Notes: generated by a model from the sequence alone, not told the origin. A stretch of 64,000 nucleotides of DNA from Phocoena phocoena (GCF_963924675.1 NC_089236.1:61093306-61157305); one strand, 5' to 3'. Shown: positions 12,783 through 25,637, numbered from the stretch's first letter. Numbers and translations are program-made.

Positions 12783-12840
12783 GTGGGAAACACAAGAGAA
12801 GAAAAGGACCTACAAAAACAAACCCAAAACAATTAAGAAA

Positions 12841-15800
12841 ATGGTAATAGGAACATACATATCAATAATTACCTTAAATGTGAATGGATTAAATGCTCCA
12901 ACTAAAAGACACAGGTTTGTTGAATGGATACAAACACAAGACAAAGATATATGCTGTCTACAAAAGATGCATTTCAAACCTAGGGACACATACAGACTGA
13001 AAGTGAAGGGATGGAAAAAGATATTCCATGTAAATGGAAATCAAAATAATGCTGGAGTAGCAATACTCATATCAGATAAAATAGACTTTAAAATAAAGAA
13101 TGTTACAAGAGACAAGGAAGGACAGTACATATTGATCAAGGGGTTAACCCAAGAAGAAGATATAACAATTATAAATATATATGCCCCCAACGTAGGAGCA
13201 CCTCAATACATGAGGCAAATGTTAACAGCTATAAAAGAGGAAATCAACGGTAATGCAACAATAGTGGGAGACGTTAACACCTGACTTACACCAATGGACA
13301 GATCATGCAAACAGAAAATAATAAGGTAACACAAGCTATAAGTGACACAACAGACCACATAGATTTAATTGATATTTATAGGACATTCCACCTGAAAACC
13401 GCACATTACACTTTCTTCTCAAGTGCACATGGAACATTCTCCAGAGTAGAACACATCTTGGGTCACAAATCAAGCCTTGGTAAATTTAAGAAAATTGAAG
13501 TCATATCAAGCAACTTTTCTGACAACAATGCTATGAGATTAGAAATAAATTACAGGGAAATAAACATAAAAAACACGAACACATGGAGGCTAAACAATAC
13601 ATTACTAAATAACCAAGAGCTCACTGATGAAATCAAAGAGGAAATCAAAAAATACCTAGAGACAAATGACAATGAAAGCACAATGATCCAAAACCTATTG
13701 GATGCAGCAAAAGCTGTTCTAAAAGGGAAGTTTGTAGAAATACAATCTTACCTCAAGAAACAAGAAATATCTCAAATAAACAATCTAACGTTACACCTAA
13801 AGGAAATAGAGAAAGAAGAACAAACAAAACCCAAAGTTAGTAGAAGGAAAGAAACCATAAACATTAGAGCAGAAATAAATGGAACAGAAAACAATAGCAA
13901 AGATCAATAAAACTAAGAGCTGGTTCTTTGACAAGATAAACAAAATTGATAAACCTTTAGCCAGACTCATAAAGAAAAAAATGGAGAAGACTCAAATCAA
14001 TAAAATTATAAATGAAAAAGGAGAAGTTACAACAGACACTGCAGAAATACAAAGCATCCTAAGAGACTACTACAAGCAACTCTATGCCAATAAAATGGAC
14101 AGCCTGGAAGAAATGGACAAATTCTTAGAAAGGTATAACCTTCCAAGACTGAACCAGGAAGAAACAGAAAACATGAACAGACCAATCACAAGTAATGAAA
14201 TTGAAACTGTGATTTAAAATATTCAAACAAACAAAAGTTTAGGACCAGATGGCTGCACAGGTGAATTCTATCAAACATTTAGAGAAGAGCTAACACCCAT
14301 CCTTCTCAAACTCTTCCAAAAATCTGCATAGGAAGGAAGACTCCCAAACTCATACTACAAGGCCACCATCATGCTGATAGCAAATCCAGACAAAGATACT
14401 ACAAAAGAAAACAATTACAGACCAATATCACTGATGAATATAGATGCAAAAATACTCAACAAAATACTAGCAAACAGAATCCAACAACACATTAAAAGGA
14501 TCATACACCACGATCAAGTGGGATTTATCCCAGAGATGCAGGGATTCTTCAATATACGTAAATCGATCAACATGATATACCATATTAATAAATTGAAGAA
14601 TAAAAACCACTATGATCATCTCAATAGATGCAGAAAAAGCTTTTGACAAAATTCAACACCATTTATGATAAAAACTTTCCAGAAAGTAGGCATAGAGGGA
14701 ACCTACCTCAACATAATAAAGGCCATATATGACACACCCACAGCCAACATCATTCTCAATGGTGAAAAACTGAAAGCAGTTCCTCTAAGATCAGGAACAA
14801 GACAAGGATGTCCACTCTCACCACTATTATTCAGCATAGTTTTGGAAGTCCTAGGCATGGCAATCAGAGAAGAAAAACAAATAAAAGTAATACAAATTGG
14901 AAAAGAAGAAGTAAAACTGTCATACAGGTGGCATGATACTATACACAGATAATCCTAAGATGCCAGCAGAAAACTACTAGAGCTAATTAATGAATCTGGT
15001 AAAGTTGTAGGATACAAAATTAATGCACAGAGATCTCTTGCATTCCTGTACACTAACAATGAAAGATCAGAAGGAGAAATTAAGGAAACAATCCCATTCA
15101 CCATTGCAACAAAAAGAATAAAATACCTTGGAATAAATCTACTTAAGGAGGTAAAAGACCTGTACTCAGAAAACTATAAGACACTGATGAAATAAATCAA
15201 AGATGACACAAACAGATGGAGAGATATACCATGTTCTTGTATTCGAAGAATTAATACTGTGAAAATGGCTATACTACCCAAAGCAATCTACAGATTCAAT
15301 GCAATACCTACCAATTTACCAATGGTATTATTTACAGAACTAGGAAAAAAAAATCTTGCAATCTGTATGGAGACACAAAAGACCCCGAATAGCCAAAGCA
15401 ATCTTGAGGGAAAAAAACGGAGGTGGAGGAATCTGACTCCCTGACCTCAGACTCTACTACAAAGCTACAGTAATCAAGACAATATGGTACTGGCACAAAA
15501 ACAGAAATATAGATCAATGGAACAGGATAGAAAGCCCAGAGATAAATCCATGCACCTATGATCTACTAATGTATGACAAAGGAGGCAAGGATATACAATG
15601 GAGAAAAGACAGTCTCTTCAATAAGTGATGCTGAGAAAACTGGACAGCTACATGTAAAAGAATGAAATTAGAACACTTCCTGACACCATACTCAAAAATA
15701 AACTCAAAATGGATTAAAGACATAAATGTAAGACTGGACACTATAAATCTCTTAGAGGAGAACATAGGAAGAACACTCTTTGACATAAAGCACAGCAAGA

Positions 15801-16638
15801 TCTTTTTTGACCCACCTCCTAGAGAAAGGGAAATAAAAACAAAAATAAACAAATGGGACCTTATGAAACTTAAAAGCTTTTGCACAGCAAAGGACACTAT
15901 AAACAAGATGAAAAGACAACCCTCAGAATGGGAGAAAATGTTTGCAAATGAATCAACGGACAAAGGATTAACCTCTAAAATATATAAACAGCTCATGCAG
16001 CTCAATATTAAAAAAACAAACAACCCAATCAAAAAATGGTCAAAGACCTAAATAGCCATTTCTCCAAAGAACACATACAGATGTCCAAGAGTCACATGAA
16101 AAGCTGCTCAACATCACTAATTATTAGAGAAATGCAAATCAAAACTACAATGAGTTATCACCTCAAACTGGTTAGAATGGGTATCATCAGAAAATCTACA
16201 AACAACACATGCTGGAAACAGTGTGGAGAAAAGGGAACCCTCTTGCATTGTTGGTGGGAATATAAACTGATACAGCCACTCTGGAGAACAGTATGGAAGT
16301 TCCTTAAAAAACTAAAATTAGAGCTATCATACGACCCAGCAATCCCACTACTAGGCATATACCTGAAGAAACCCATAATTCAAAAAGCTACATGCACCCC
16401 AATGTTCATTGCAGCTCTATTTACAAGTCTGAACATGGAAGCAACCTAAATGCCCATTGACAGATGAATGGATAAAGAATATGTGGTACATATATACAAT
16501 GGAATATTAGTCATTAAAAGGAACAAAATTGGGTCATTTGTAGGGACGTGGATAGATCTAGATACTGTCACACAGAGTGAAGTAAGTCAGAAAGAGGAAA
16601 ACATGTATCGTATATTAATGCATATATGTGGAATCTAG
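12841..16638 (+). pseudogene. L1-A ORF2 remnant (endonuclease / reverse transcriptase)
   Basis: ORF2p nicks target DNA with an AP-type endonuclease and copies L1 RNA with its reverse transcriptase. An ATG at 12841 starts the endonuclease frame (VIGTYISIITLNVNGLNAPT). The catalytic glutamate of the family LQETHF motif is replaced (LQKMHF), and the SDH histidine motif reads SDNNAM. A stop follows GDVNT at 13282. RT blocks survive in pieces, for example GFIPEM near 14523 and [17 protein letters not shown] near 14788-14838. The FADD active-site region near 14920-14945 is scrambled. The cysteine motif [16 protein letters not shown] remains near 16210-16257. There are at least eight frame breaks, so it is dead. 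Confidence 0.88.
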
Positions 16639-16910
16639 AAAAATGGTACAGATGAACCAGTTTGCAAGGGAGAAATAGAGACATAGATGTAGAGAACAAA
16701 TGTATGGATACCAAGGGGGGAAAGCAGCCGGCGGGGTGGTGCGATGAATTGGGAGATTGGGATTGACATGTATACACTAATATGTATGAAATAGATAACT
16801 AATAAGAACCTGCTGTATAGCACATGGAACTCTACTTCACTTTGCTGTACAGTAGAAAGTAACACAATATTGTAAAACAACTATACCTCAACAACAACAA
16901 AAAAGAAATA

Positions 16911-18027
16911 TGTGTTGTCATGGATATCATAGAGTTCTTTGTAACATTCACATCTCTTCCAGCTTATAACATATTTTTTTGCCTGCCAAAATTTGTATTA
17001 ATTCATGTGAGAATCATGACATATACAAATAGAAGAGTACAACAATCACCAGAATATTTTGCATCTTTATACCATGCTTTGTAATCACAGGTCTATATTT
17101 TTCTTATGTGAGAAAAAGGTAACGTTTCCCTTTCTTTAGATATTATCTTCAAACTACATTTTTTGTCTAAAAAGTGGTTCTGTATATCCAAAACATATAT
17201 AAGCATATGTTTAAAAATTAAGTATATTACCACTTCAAAAAATTTGTTTGGAACAAGTCAGATTCTAAATGAATATATTAAAATAAACATACATGGACAT
17301 ATAACCAGAAATAAAAGCTTTAATTTCAGTTTAACAACTTTCTATGTTAACACTTCCTATGTGTTCATTTTTTAATCAATTTCAATAAAAAGCTTGACAG
17401 AGTCACACTACAACATGAGCAAAACACGCATAACACCTATAGATAATTTAAATATTTTGTGAGGGTCTAAGATTCAGCTACCCAGAGTATTAAATATTGG
17501 CATTTTTCTGCAAAATGAGTTTTTTCTTAAGAGAATTTGGAAGTTGAAAAAAAAATCAATTAAGGAACACCTTTGTACTTGCCTAGTTTGATAGTGGTTA
17601 GAATAAAATTTCACTCTTCAACTAAGAAAGTCAGGAGTCTTGTTGCCAGTAGATAAAGAAGCTATTACCCTCTAAAGACAGCATCTTTGGTTGAATGGTT
17701 TTGTGCTTTGTTTATCATAACAATGGGTGATAAGGGTAATAAGAAGTGTGCACTGCTAATGGTGGTGATAAGAAAAGACAGAACATTACTCTTGGGTAAA
17801 CCTAGATATGATCAAATTCTGGATAGGTTCAATGTCACCAAGTAAGCTGTCCACTTTAAGCACAACAAAAGAAAAAAGAAAAACAAACCCTTTCATATAG
17901 AATGCCTTTAGGGAAAGTAATTGGGAGTCTGAAAATCTATAGTTCCCAATATACCTTTCCACACTGAACCATTGTTTTCATAATATGGTTTTTGATAATT
18001 TAAGTCTTTCTTGTGAACATGACAGTG
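16911..18027. other. AT-rich non-coding interval
   Basis: Sequence between the L1-A tail and an ancient repeat. No gene, RNA or named repeat is visible. The longest frames are about 70 codons and are lysine/isoleucine-rich, as expected from base composition. Confidence 0.55.
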
Positions 18028-18320
18028 AGCATCTATTGAGCACTTTGTGTTTATGTGAGAATACAAAGAACCTAGCCTAGAAGGACAGACGTTAGAAATG
18101 TTAGAGAAATAAAATGTGATCTGAGGGGTACTCTAGCAATATAAAAAAAGTGTGTTTGAGAGAATCACCATTCATCTTTACAAAGGAATTGACACTAAGG
18201 TTGACACTGAATACTGAGTAGGTTTACTAGATTGGTAAGGTAAGAATATTCCAGTAGAGAAAATAGAAAGGACAAAGGCAGGTGTGAGAAAAAATGGTGT
18301 GGGAGTGAACTACAAACTAA
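18028..18320 (+). repeat. Ancient mammalian interspersed repeat, fragment 2
   Basis: ATCTATTGAGCACTTTGTGT opens the copy. GAATATTCCAGTAGAGAAAA and GAAAGGACAAAGGCAGGTGTG match the middle of the same unnamed repeat seen at 4.4, 29.4 and 30.9 kb. It is strongly diverged. Confidence 0.45.
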
Positions 18321-18439
18321 AGTTCACACGAGGGCAAGTCTGGAAATGGATCCAAAAATGGTAACTTGTAGACAGATTGCACTGAACTCAAGTAGATGAT
18401 GAAAAATTAAAGCTTTAATCCCAAAATGTGATGTCCTGT

Positions 18440-18640
18440 AGGCTAAAGACCACCTGCATCACAGCCACCTGAGCGGCTTGTTAAATTTTCAGAATCCAAG
18501 GCCTGCCAGATATTTACAGAATCATAAGCCCTCTGTGTGTGGCCCAGGAATCTACACTTTAAAAAATTCCTTGATCTTATGCCCAATAAACTTTGAGCTC
18601 CATTTTCTATCAGTGGAATCCAATGTGAAATATGCATACC
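18440..18640 (+). mobile_element. MER5A-like hAT-Charlie DNA transposon fossil
   Basis: The text ACCACCTGCATCACAGCCACCTGAGCGGCTTGTTAAATTTTCAGAATCC, then GGCCCAGGAATCTACACTTTAA, has the layout of MER5A. That is a short non-autonomous DNA transposon fixed early in mammals. It encodes nothing. Terminal repeats are not clearly preserved. Confidence 0.7.
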
Positions 18641-18710
18641 CCACGCATGGCCCAAGATGATACAGTGGTGAATGACATTAAAAAATCTGTTTAGCTATTA
18701 TTTACCAAGA

Positions 18711-18770
18711 GAGGAGAAAAAGAAGGAGGGAGAGAGAGACAAAGGGAGAGAGATTTTTTTTTTTCTGGTG
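18711..18770. repeat. Purine-rich low-complexity tract
   Basis: A GA-rich run of about 45 bp (GAGGAGAAAAAGAAGGAGGG onward) is followed by a T run. It lies just left of the solo LTR. Confidence 0.8.
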
Positions 18771-18813
18771 TGGCTAAATGTGCAGGTAGATAAAGTATCC
18801 TTCATTTGGCCCA

Positions 18814-19266
18814 TGTGAAAGGAAAGTCAAAACGGAGTCAGTATTGCTAAGAGAGCTCTCAAAAATGGAGCCAGGAAGTGTGACTTACGCATGTCTCAGC
18901 CTGGATGGAATCTAAAGCTTTGACCAGTTATTGTCTTAATGTAGGCATCCAAAACATCTGCTCAATGTCTCAGAAACTCAAGATATTTATCTAAGCCTCA
19001 CCCTAAAATAACTCATGACAACCTATTCTTTAAGGACAAATATTTCCTCACTTGCAGCATAGTCAATTACAATTCTCACCAGACATCTTAATCGACCTTG
19101 TGGCTTTTGTCTTTATAAGCCCCTGACTTTTTCCTCTTCCCCCAAAACACTCTTTTAGTTTTATTCAAATCTGTGTCTCCCTAATTGTAATTCCTAAGAC
19201 GTACAAATAAAACTCTTATTCTCTGCAGCCTCGTTAGTGATTACTGTTCTTCACCCAAGTACCACA
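18814..19266 (+). mobile_element. Solo endogenous-retrovirus LTR (ERV1-like)
   Basis: The element begins TGTGAAAGGAAAGTCAAAAC and ends near ACCACA. It has LTR architecture in the right order: a U3 of about 300 bp, a TATA-like TTTATAAGCC at 19112-19121, a pyrimidine-rich R region, AATAAA at 19206-19211, and a short U5 (GCAGCCTCGTTAGTGATTAC). No gag, pol or env sequence flanks it, so it is a solo LTR. I could not find a matching target duplication, so either the ends or the family assignment may be slightly off. In use it would act as a promoter and polyadenylation site on the plus strand. Confidence 0.65.
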
Positions 19267-20989
19267 GTTTATTACATGTATTACACACAGTTTAGTGTAT
19301 AAGATATCCTCAGAGAAGAGATTGTCCTCCAATATCCCTTTGCTTTCGTGTATTGGGATGCACTGCATTTTAGTTATGCTGGGTTAAATTGTTTTAGGTA
19401 TTATTTTACCTTGTTTTAACTGAACTTGCAGATCAAGGCTACAATTAAGTCTTCCACTTGAAACCACATGTTTTATAAGCTAACTGCTTCAGTTATGAAG
19501 ACCACTAAAATTAGTATCAAGGAAATTGACTTTAGCACTCCTTCAAATTGCTAAAAAAGTAATTTTAAGAAGGTAGATATGTTTATACTATTAAAATTAT
19601 TTAATTAGAAATTAAAATGATGAAACTACATCTTACTATTAAGCCAGAAGATATTTTGGGTTGACAGATCTTTCTTTCTATAAAAGAAATGTTGTAGTCA
19701 ACAAAAATGACAGTATAGAAAATAACCTTGAAATCAGAAAATTCTAAAATACAAATTATTTTCTTACTTAAGAAATTTAGTATCTCCCATTGCTTGTGAC
19801 TGTGATCTGCAAACATTTTCTTTTTAAATCACAGAACCTATCATAAATAATTTTGAGCACAAATCCAATGATTATGTGTCTGCTTTTATTCATCCTACAT
19901 TATTCTATTATAAAAGTTACACAAATGTTTCAAAAATAAAAATAATATGAATAAATGATGATAGAAATCAATATTCAAAAACTCAATGCTGATAGTATCA
20001 ATTTTTAAAGTTTGTTGTAAATATTAAATAGGTCTTGCATATGGAAAATCAGAGCAATGGATGGCATATGGCAAGAACTTAGTAAAGGTTATAATAGGTC
20101 CTATTATCATTGCTGCTGTTTGTGTTAAAAGTTTTTACTGGCTCAAATGTCCCTTTGTTGCAGCTGCTTGCCCCAGCATTTCCAAAGCTTGGGCTTCTGA
20201 TTTTGTGAAAAACTACATACTATTACAAAACAATTTCATATGTTGAATAATATATTTAATGTGGAGGATAGCTATATTAGATTGATTTATTTAATATAAG
20301 TCAATGGTACAGCTGAAGGTATAAGATTACTTTCGATATTGTGGGTTTATTGTGTTAGCATACACTTCGTATCAGAAAGTAGTTTTCCATACTTCAGCAC
20401 TTCATTTCAAAATATAAGAGAAAGTTCTGATTCTGTCAGTCACTATACATGAATTCAGGGCTTATAGCCACAAAGAAGCTTGAGCTGCACTTGTCATTTT
20501 TCTTGTGTTTAATGTTCTTCTTCTTTCCCAGAGGATGCATTTAATGTTACTGTTATTCAAAAAGTTCTTTCAAAAAATACAGAGATAGTTTTCTATTTCC
20601 TGCTTTGATAGTATTATAACATATCTTTGAGTAGATATTAAAGAATAATGATGAGACAAACATACTTTTTACTAGAAAAGTACACATATATAGACATGTC
20701 TGTCTAATACACTGGATAGTTTAACTACTCAAAATACATTTTTGCATGTTATTTATAAATGCATGTGGGTATGTTCTGTGGGAACATATTAATATATTGT
20801 GATTGTTTACTTTTATAATGACATATACATATGTATAAATTCAGATATTGAGTTTCCACATCCTTTACTTTTTTTAAAAAAATAGAATTTGATAATTGTT
20901 TCAGACAGTGAAACACTAATAGAATTATTTAACTTTTTCATTGTCAACTCCCCCAAACTATATTTTAAGGATAAGTAATAATAAAAAAG
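19267..20989. other. AT-rich non-coding interval with one MIR/L2-like scrap
   Basis: No coding sequence is recognised. Apart from the MIR-like tail at about 20010-20110, the interval shows only A/T-rich unique sequence, including ATATATAGACATGTCTGTC-type stretches near 20690. Confidence 0.5.
20010..20110 (+). repeat. MIR-like SINE 3' part
   Basis: ATATTAAATAGGTCTTGCAT, then GGCATATGGCAAGAACTTAG and TAATAGGTCCTATTATCATTG follow the pattern of the MIR 3' half (ATTAAATGAG...GGCACATAGTAAGTGCT...ATTATTATT). It is heavily diverged and encodes nothing. Confidence 0.45.
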
Positions 20990-21006
20990 TAATTAGTATG
21001 GTCCTA

Positions 21007-21530
21007 TAAAGAAGATGTGGTACATATATATATAATGGAATTATTACTTAGCTATAAAAAGAAATGAAATTGGGTTATTTGTAGAGATGTGGATGGACCT
21101 AGAGTCTGTCATACAGAGTAAAGTAAGTCAGAAAGAGAAAAACAAATATCGTATATTAACGCATTTATGGGAATCTAGAAAAATGGTACAGATGAACCTA
21201 TTTGCAGGACAGGAATAGAAAGGCAGATGTAGAGAACAGACATGTAGACATACTCGGGGAAGGAGAGGGTGGGATGAACTGGGAGATTAGGTTTGACATA
21301 AATACACTACCATGTGTAAAATAGGTAGTGGGAACATGGTGTATAGAACAGGGAGCTCAGCTCCATGCTCTGTGAAGACCTAGATGGGTGGGATGGGTGG
21401 GAGGGAGGTCCAAGAGGAAAGGGATATATGTATACATATAGCTGATTCACTTCACTGTACAGCAGAAACTAACACAACATTGTAAGCAATTATACTCCAA
21501 TTAAAAAAATAGGAAAAATAAAGAATATTA
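21007..21530 (+). mobile_element. 5'-truncated LINE-1 3' end
   Basis: TAAAGAAGATGTGGTACATATA and the AAAGAAATGAAATTGGGTTATTTG block are the extreme C-terminal region of L1 ORF2. The 3' UTR follows, with GGGAGGGAGGTCC and GTATACATATAGCTGATTCAC, then TTATACTCCAATTAAAAAAA. A probable diverged target duplication is AGTATGGTCCTA at the left (20995-21006) and TGTATGGCCTA at the right (about 21536-21546). Only about 500 bp were inserted, as is usual for L1. Confidence 0.85.
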
Positions 21531-21546
21531 AATGATGTATGGCCTA

Positions 21547-22974
21547 AGAACACTGACTCAGTCCAGACTGATAGATCTCCATAAGCTTAAAAATTAGCGA
21601 CCATGTGGCTAGCACGGTTCAGAATTCAATGTGGAGAAAAATAAAATACAGAGATAGAAGCTATATTAGAACAAAGAGAAATAGAATAAACATGATGTAA
21701 AACCCATGGAAGACATAGGAGACATGTTTGAGGAAGTCACACAAAAGCAAAATGAGAACAAAATTATAAAACTGATTGAAGAAAAGATAAAGAGTTAAGA
21801 AGACAGAATACCTTCGTGAGTAATTCATGTTCCCGGAATAGCAAAGAGAACAATTAAAATTGAAAAATATCCTCAAAGCGACAAGAAGGAAACCTGAAAG
21901 GAAGAACTGAAACCACTGGTGAGTAGGAACAATGGTATTCCAAGAGACTGTGTTTCAAATCAATTACTACAAAAACATTTCCAAGTGAATTTATTAACTC
22001 AAGTGTATGGACATGATTTATGATACAGACCTCGAACATAAAGAGGAAGTCATATGCTAAGTTGTACTATTAATTAATAGTCATACATGAGGGTCCAAAT
22101 TCGGGGAGTACAAGAGTTCAAGTTCCAGCTTCTATTACTAACTTGGCTAACAGGATCAGCCTCTCTACCTTAAATGTTCTTTTCTTATTTTTAAATGGTA
22201 CTTAAGGAAAGTACCTACTTAAATGTGCCTTCCAGACAATACATTAGATAAAAAAGGGACTTTTTTATATAAAGGGACTTAACAATTCTTGGCTGTAATT
22301 AAGCATTATCTAAAGTATTGTAAACAACCCTGCAAGTACTCTGAGAGTACAGGATCCATGATTGCTTCAGGCTTTCTGGAAAAAAAAAAATATATTAAAA
22401 AAAAAAAAGATATTAGACAAAGTTCTCACAAAACAATATGAGTATAAACCAACAAACTCAGAAATGGAGAAGATACCAAAGGAGTAGTGGTAAGTATTAA
22501 ATCTACTAAAATAAGATGGCTATAAGGCCCGTGGTAATACAACTGACATAAATATTATAAAAGTTGACACTGTAATGTTAATAATATAGCAATGAGAGAT
22601 GGAAGGCAGGTAGAATTACTAGATTTTAGCTTTTTTGTAGCAGAGAATTACTAGATACTGCTGAAACATGCTAAAAAAAACAAAACTAATTCATCCATTT
22701 AATATTTTTATTGATAATTTTTCATAAATTCAAATGGATTTTAGAAACTATCATCTCTTGTTATGAAGAAATATTTACTGGAAATTCACAGATATCTTTA
22801 GATTTATGTCTCTTTTCCTTATGATAAATAAAATTTAATGTAACATATTTTATTTTGAATTGTGTTCGACCAAATTTTATAAAATACTATCTATCTATGG
22901 ACTGTATATTAACTACTATGTACCGAATATCTACATTTACATATGAATATAAAAAGGATTGGGATTATTAACAA
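21547..22974. other. Non-coding interval with a MIR copy and A-runs
   Basis: No coding sequence is recognised. It contains a MIR-like copy (22085-22235) and two adenine runs near 22379-22409 that form an AT-rich simple-sequence patch. Confidence 0.5.
22085..22235 (+). repeat. MIR-like SINE
   Basis: GAGTTCAAGTTCCAGCTTCTATTACTAACTTGGCTAAC, then CCTCTCTACCTTAAATG and TTATTTTTAAATGGTACTTA follow the order of MIR (FTTCAAATCCCAGCTCTGCC-like, CTTACTAGCTG-like, CTCATCTGTAAAATGG-like). It is an old tRNA-derived SINE. Confidence 0.55.
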
Positions 22975-22978
22975 TGAT

Positions 22979-23395
22979 TATTTATGGTTGATAAATTTTG
23001 TGCTTGGTTTTCTTCTTTCAAATTGAGCAACAGAATACAAAGAAACTATAAGGGACAAAATAACTGTATGCATGGGCAATTGGGGCAAATTTTGAAAGAT
23101 ACAAAAAGACCAAAAACCCAACTGCCGCTTCTGAGGTATTGGGAGCAAAAATAGGGTCCTGCACGTGATCCCTGCACACAGCACCACCAAAGGAGTGGGT
23201 GCCCACCCAAGCCACCCCTCGGGCGGAACCCCTGAACCTGCCCCTATTGTCACCCAATTTAAGGGACCAGCTCGCCCCTGCACCTCCAGGGAGCGAGCAG
23301 GGGAACCTGTTACTTGTTTTCACTCCCCCGCGCTGCAGCACGATTCCCAATAAAGCCTTGCCTGAATCTGGAGACTAAAAGTGAACTTATACCTA
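22979..23395 (+). mobile_element. Retroviral-LTR-like GC-rich segment with poly(A) signal
   Basis: A GC-rich, CpG-bearing block stands out from AT-rich flanks. The order is GGGCAATTGGGGCAAATTTTG, AAAACCCAACTGCCGCTTCTG, a GC-rich 130-bp stretch, a hairpin (CCCCTGC at about 23275-23281 pairing with GCAGGGG at about 23297-23303), TTGTTTTCACTCCCC, then AATAAA at 23349-23354 and GCCTTGCCTGAATCTGGAG. An AATAAAGCCTTGCCTGAATC-type ending is typical of gammaretrovirus-like LTRs. The boundaries, TSD and subfamily are not resolved. The short open frames across it are not gene-like. Confidence 0.55.
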
Positions 23396-25495
23396 TATAG
23401 TAATGAGACAAACTGACAACTTTTAAAAAATTAGTATATATTCTGCCAATTCTAGGAATGCATTAATTAAACACTTTAAAATATTGTAGAATTGAATCTA
23501 GGCTCCATCTAAAATAATTCTAGTCTCCACCAAAAACGATTCCAATTACATTTTATTATGAGCATTAAAATGTCAGCTTAGTATAAGTCACCAAAATGTT
23601 ATCTTTATATCTTTAAAATTAATGCCAATTCAAGATTGATGAAGACTTGATTTTAATAAAAATAAATATTTTAATAGTATAACTTACAAGAGATAGTTAA
23701 TTAATTACAGGTAATTTTATACCTTCTAAGGAAAATAACTAGCCTGTGACTTCTCTTTTCCTGATCTTATATTTGCCTTCAATAGGACTAGACGTTAACT
23801 TTATACAGGATCTAAACCCCAGACAATAGTTGACTGTACCAGAAATGGACGTTGATCCAGGTCAGGACAATCAGATTCTTTTTGCCAGAATTTGAAATTG
23901 GGAAAAATAATTCATTTCAATAATTTCGATTTACTTGAATCCAGGACTTGGTAATTCTGGAATGATGAAATTGACATGTTTTCAACAGGAGTACTAAGGA
24001 AGTAAAATTCAGTTCAAAGAAAGAGAGTAATGAATTAGAGTCGCAAAGAAGCAGAGATGTGAGTCCATGCAAGTTAAATTTAAAAAGTTAAACAAAGAAT
24101 GTCTCTCAAGTTCCTGAAAATTTCCTTGTTCCAGGTGCCAGCCCATAAGAATCCTGCTGGTGCTTCCTGGTCCAAAAAATACTCCTGAATCCCTATGCTC
24201 AATTTTATTTTCTGCTTCTGCTATTTGAAAATGATTTGCTGTCACATGGAACAAAGCATTTGACTATCCAATCAGAGACTAAAGGATATGGAAGGAATTG
24301 TTATCTAATAAAGAATCCTAAAAATAGTATTATTAACATGGATACTAATGGATAAAAATAACTGAAGATAATTTTTATTTGAATAAAATTATATTATTTC
24401 AAGTCAAACATTATACTATATTATTTAATTTCAAAATCATCACATCAACTCTTTACAGATAAGAACATTTCTAAACAAATTTATCCAGATAAATTCTTAA
24501 TGCAGTGACACATTTATAGTGAAAATCTGTATTCAAATAAGAAAAGTTATGAAATAAATTCCAGAAGTGCAAATTTGTCCAATATGATAGATGCACTTTC
24601 ATTTCTCTGTAAAATTAATACAGCCCAATTACAAAACAGGACGAATTAGATTACTTCTAAGATATTAAAGTAAAACAGAATATATATTTAGAAGGCAACA
24701 ATATATATTAATCCTTATGGAAAACATTATAATGATTAAATGAAGTATGTGATTTGTACATTTCCTTTTAACATTTTGAATAAAACTTCCATCCATTTTT
24801 TAAAAAATAAAATCATTGCTTGAATAATTTCTTCACATTTTGGCTGTTTTTCAAACCCTCCATTTTAATTAGGGCTCTATAACCATTAATACTATATCCT
24901 AATTAAGAAATCCATTAAGTCTCTATAATAGTTGCTTTAGATATAATAGTAAATTTACTGGAGTTTTAAATAATAAATTCATGTGATAGGACTTTAATGT
25001 GCTATTTACAACGTTATTAATATTTGAAAGAAGCAGTCATTGCTTCTGTGTTTAATCAATACTAAGCTTTTGTCACATACTTTGTTATCAACTTTACCAT
25101 TTCTAATATTTCTTGAATAATCTTACGTGTTCTTTACTGAAAGGGTTATCTTACTTTAGTGAAACTTCTTTGCTTAAGAAGTTAAAAGTACTTATATTCA
25201 TTTATCTCAGTTAAAAAAACGTGCCTCATACAGATTAGTCTTACCTCTTTGTGAAGCTTGACTTACTATGACTTTTCTCAGTCAATACTTTTTCATTCCT
25301 TAGCCCCCAAATGTGAAACTTGCATACAGTATAGTTTATACTTACAAAGAAGATGATATTTAAAGGAAGCTAGGAGAATCTATCAATCATAAATTAACTT
25401 GACAATCTGTGGAGCTAAACCTAAGCTCCAGGACTCCCGCAAATTGCCTGTGTTGTATTATCTACCCCATACCACACTCTCTGTAAGTGTTTTCC
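23396..25495. other. AT-rich non-coding interval
   Basis: About 2.1 kb without recognised genes, RNAs or named repeats. It ends at the T run of an antisense L1 tail. Confidence 0.55.
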
Positions 25496-25637
25496 TTTTT
25501 TTTTTTTTTTGTAACATCTTTACTGGAGTATAATTGCTTTACAGTGATGTGTTAGTTTCTGCTTTATAACAAAGTGAATCAGCTATACGTATACATATAT
25601 CTCCACATCTCTTCCCTCTTGCATCTCCCTCCCATCT
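25496..25637 (-). mobile_element. Short LINE-1 3' end, antisense
   Basis: A T run (25496-25510) is followed by the reverse of the L1 3' UTR: CATCTTTACTGGAGTATAATTGC, TTAGTTTCTGCTTTATAAC, GTGAATCAGCTATACGTATAC and CTTGCATCTCCCTCCC. Only about 140 bp of L1 are present, an extremely 5'-truncated insertion. It is of the same type as the L1-C tail. Confidence 0.88.

Larger units (their letters stand above)
11235..16910 (+). mobile_element. Near-full-length decayed LINE-1 (L1-A)
   Basis: The order is a GC-richer 5' UTR (about 11235-11883), ORF1 remnant (11884-12782), a spacer of about 58 bp, ORF2 remnant (12841-16638), a 3' UTR and an A-rich end near 16910. The element carries many stops and frameshifts in both ORFs, and two endonuclease catalytic positions are changed. 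I could not find a convincing target duplication, so the left end may be truncated within the 5' UTR. The ORF text matches L1-B and L1-C closely. The last 130 bp of its 5' UTR also match the L1-B 5' end, which puts A and B in the same or sister subfamilies. Confidence 0.9.

Noticed and set aside
23165..23353. Possible small gene in the GC-rich 23.2-kb block
   Set aside because: Several overlapping frames in both strands reflect GC content; the LTR-like layout with AATAAA explains the block better.
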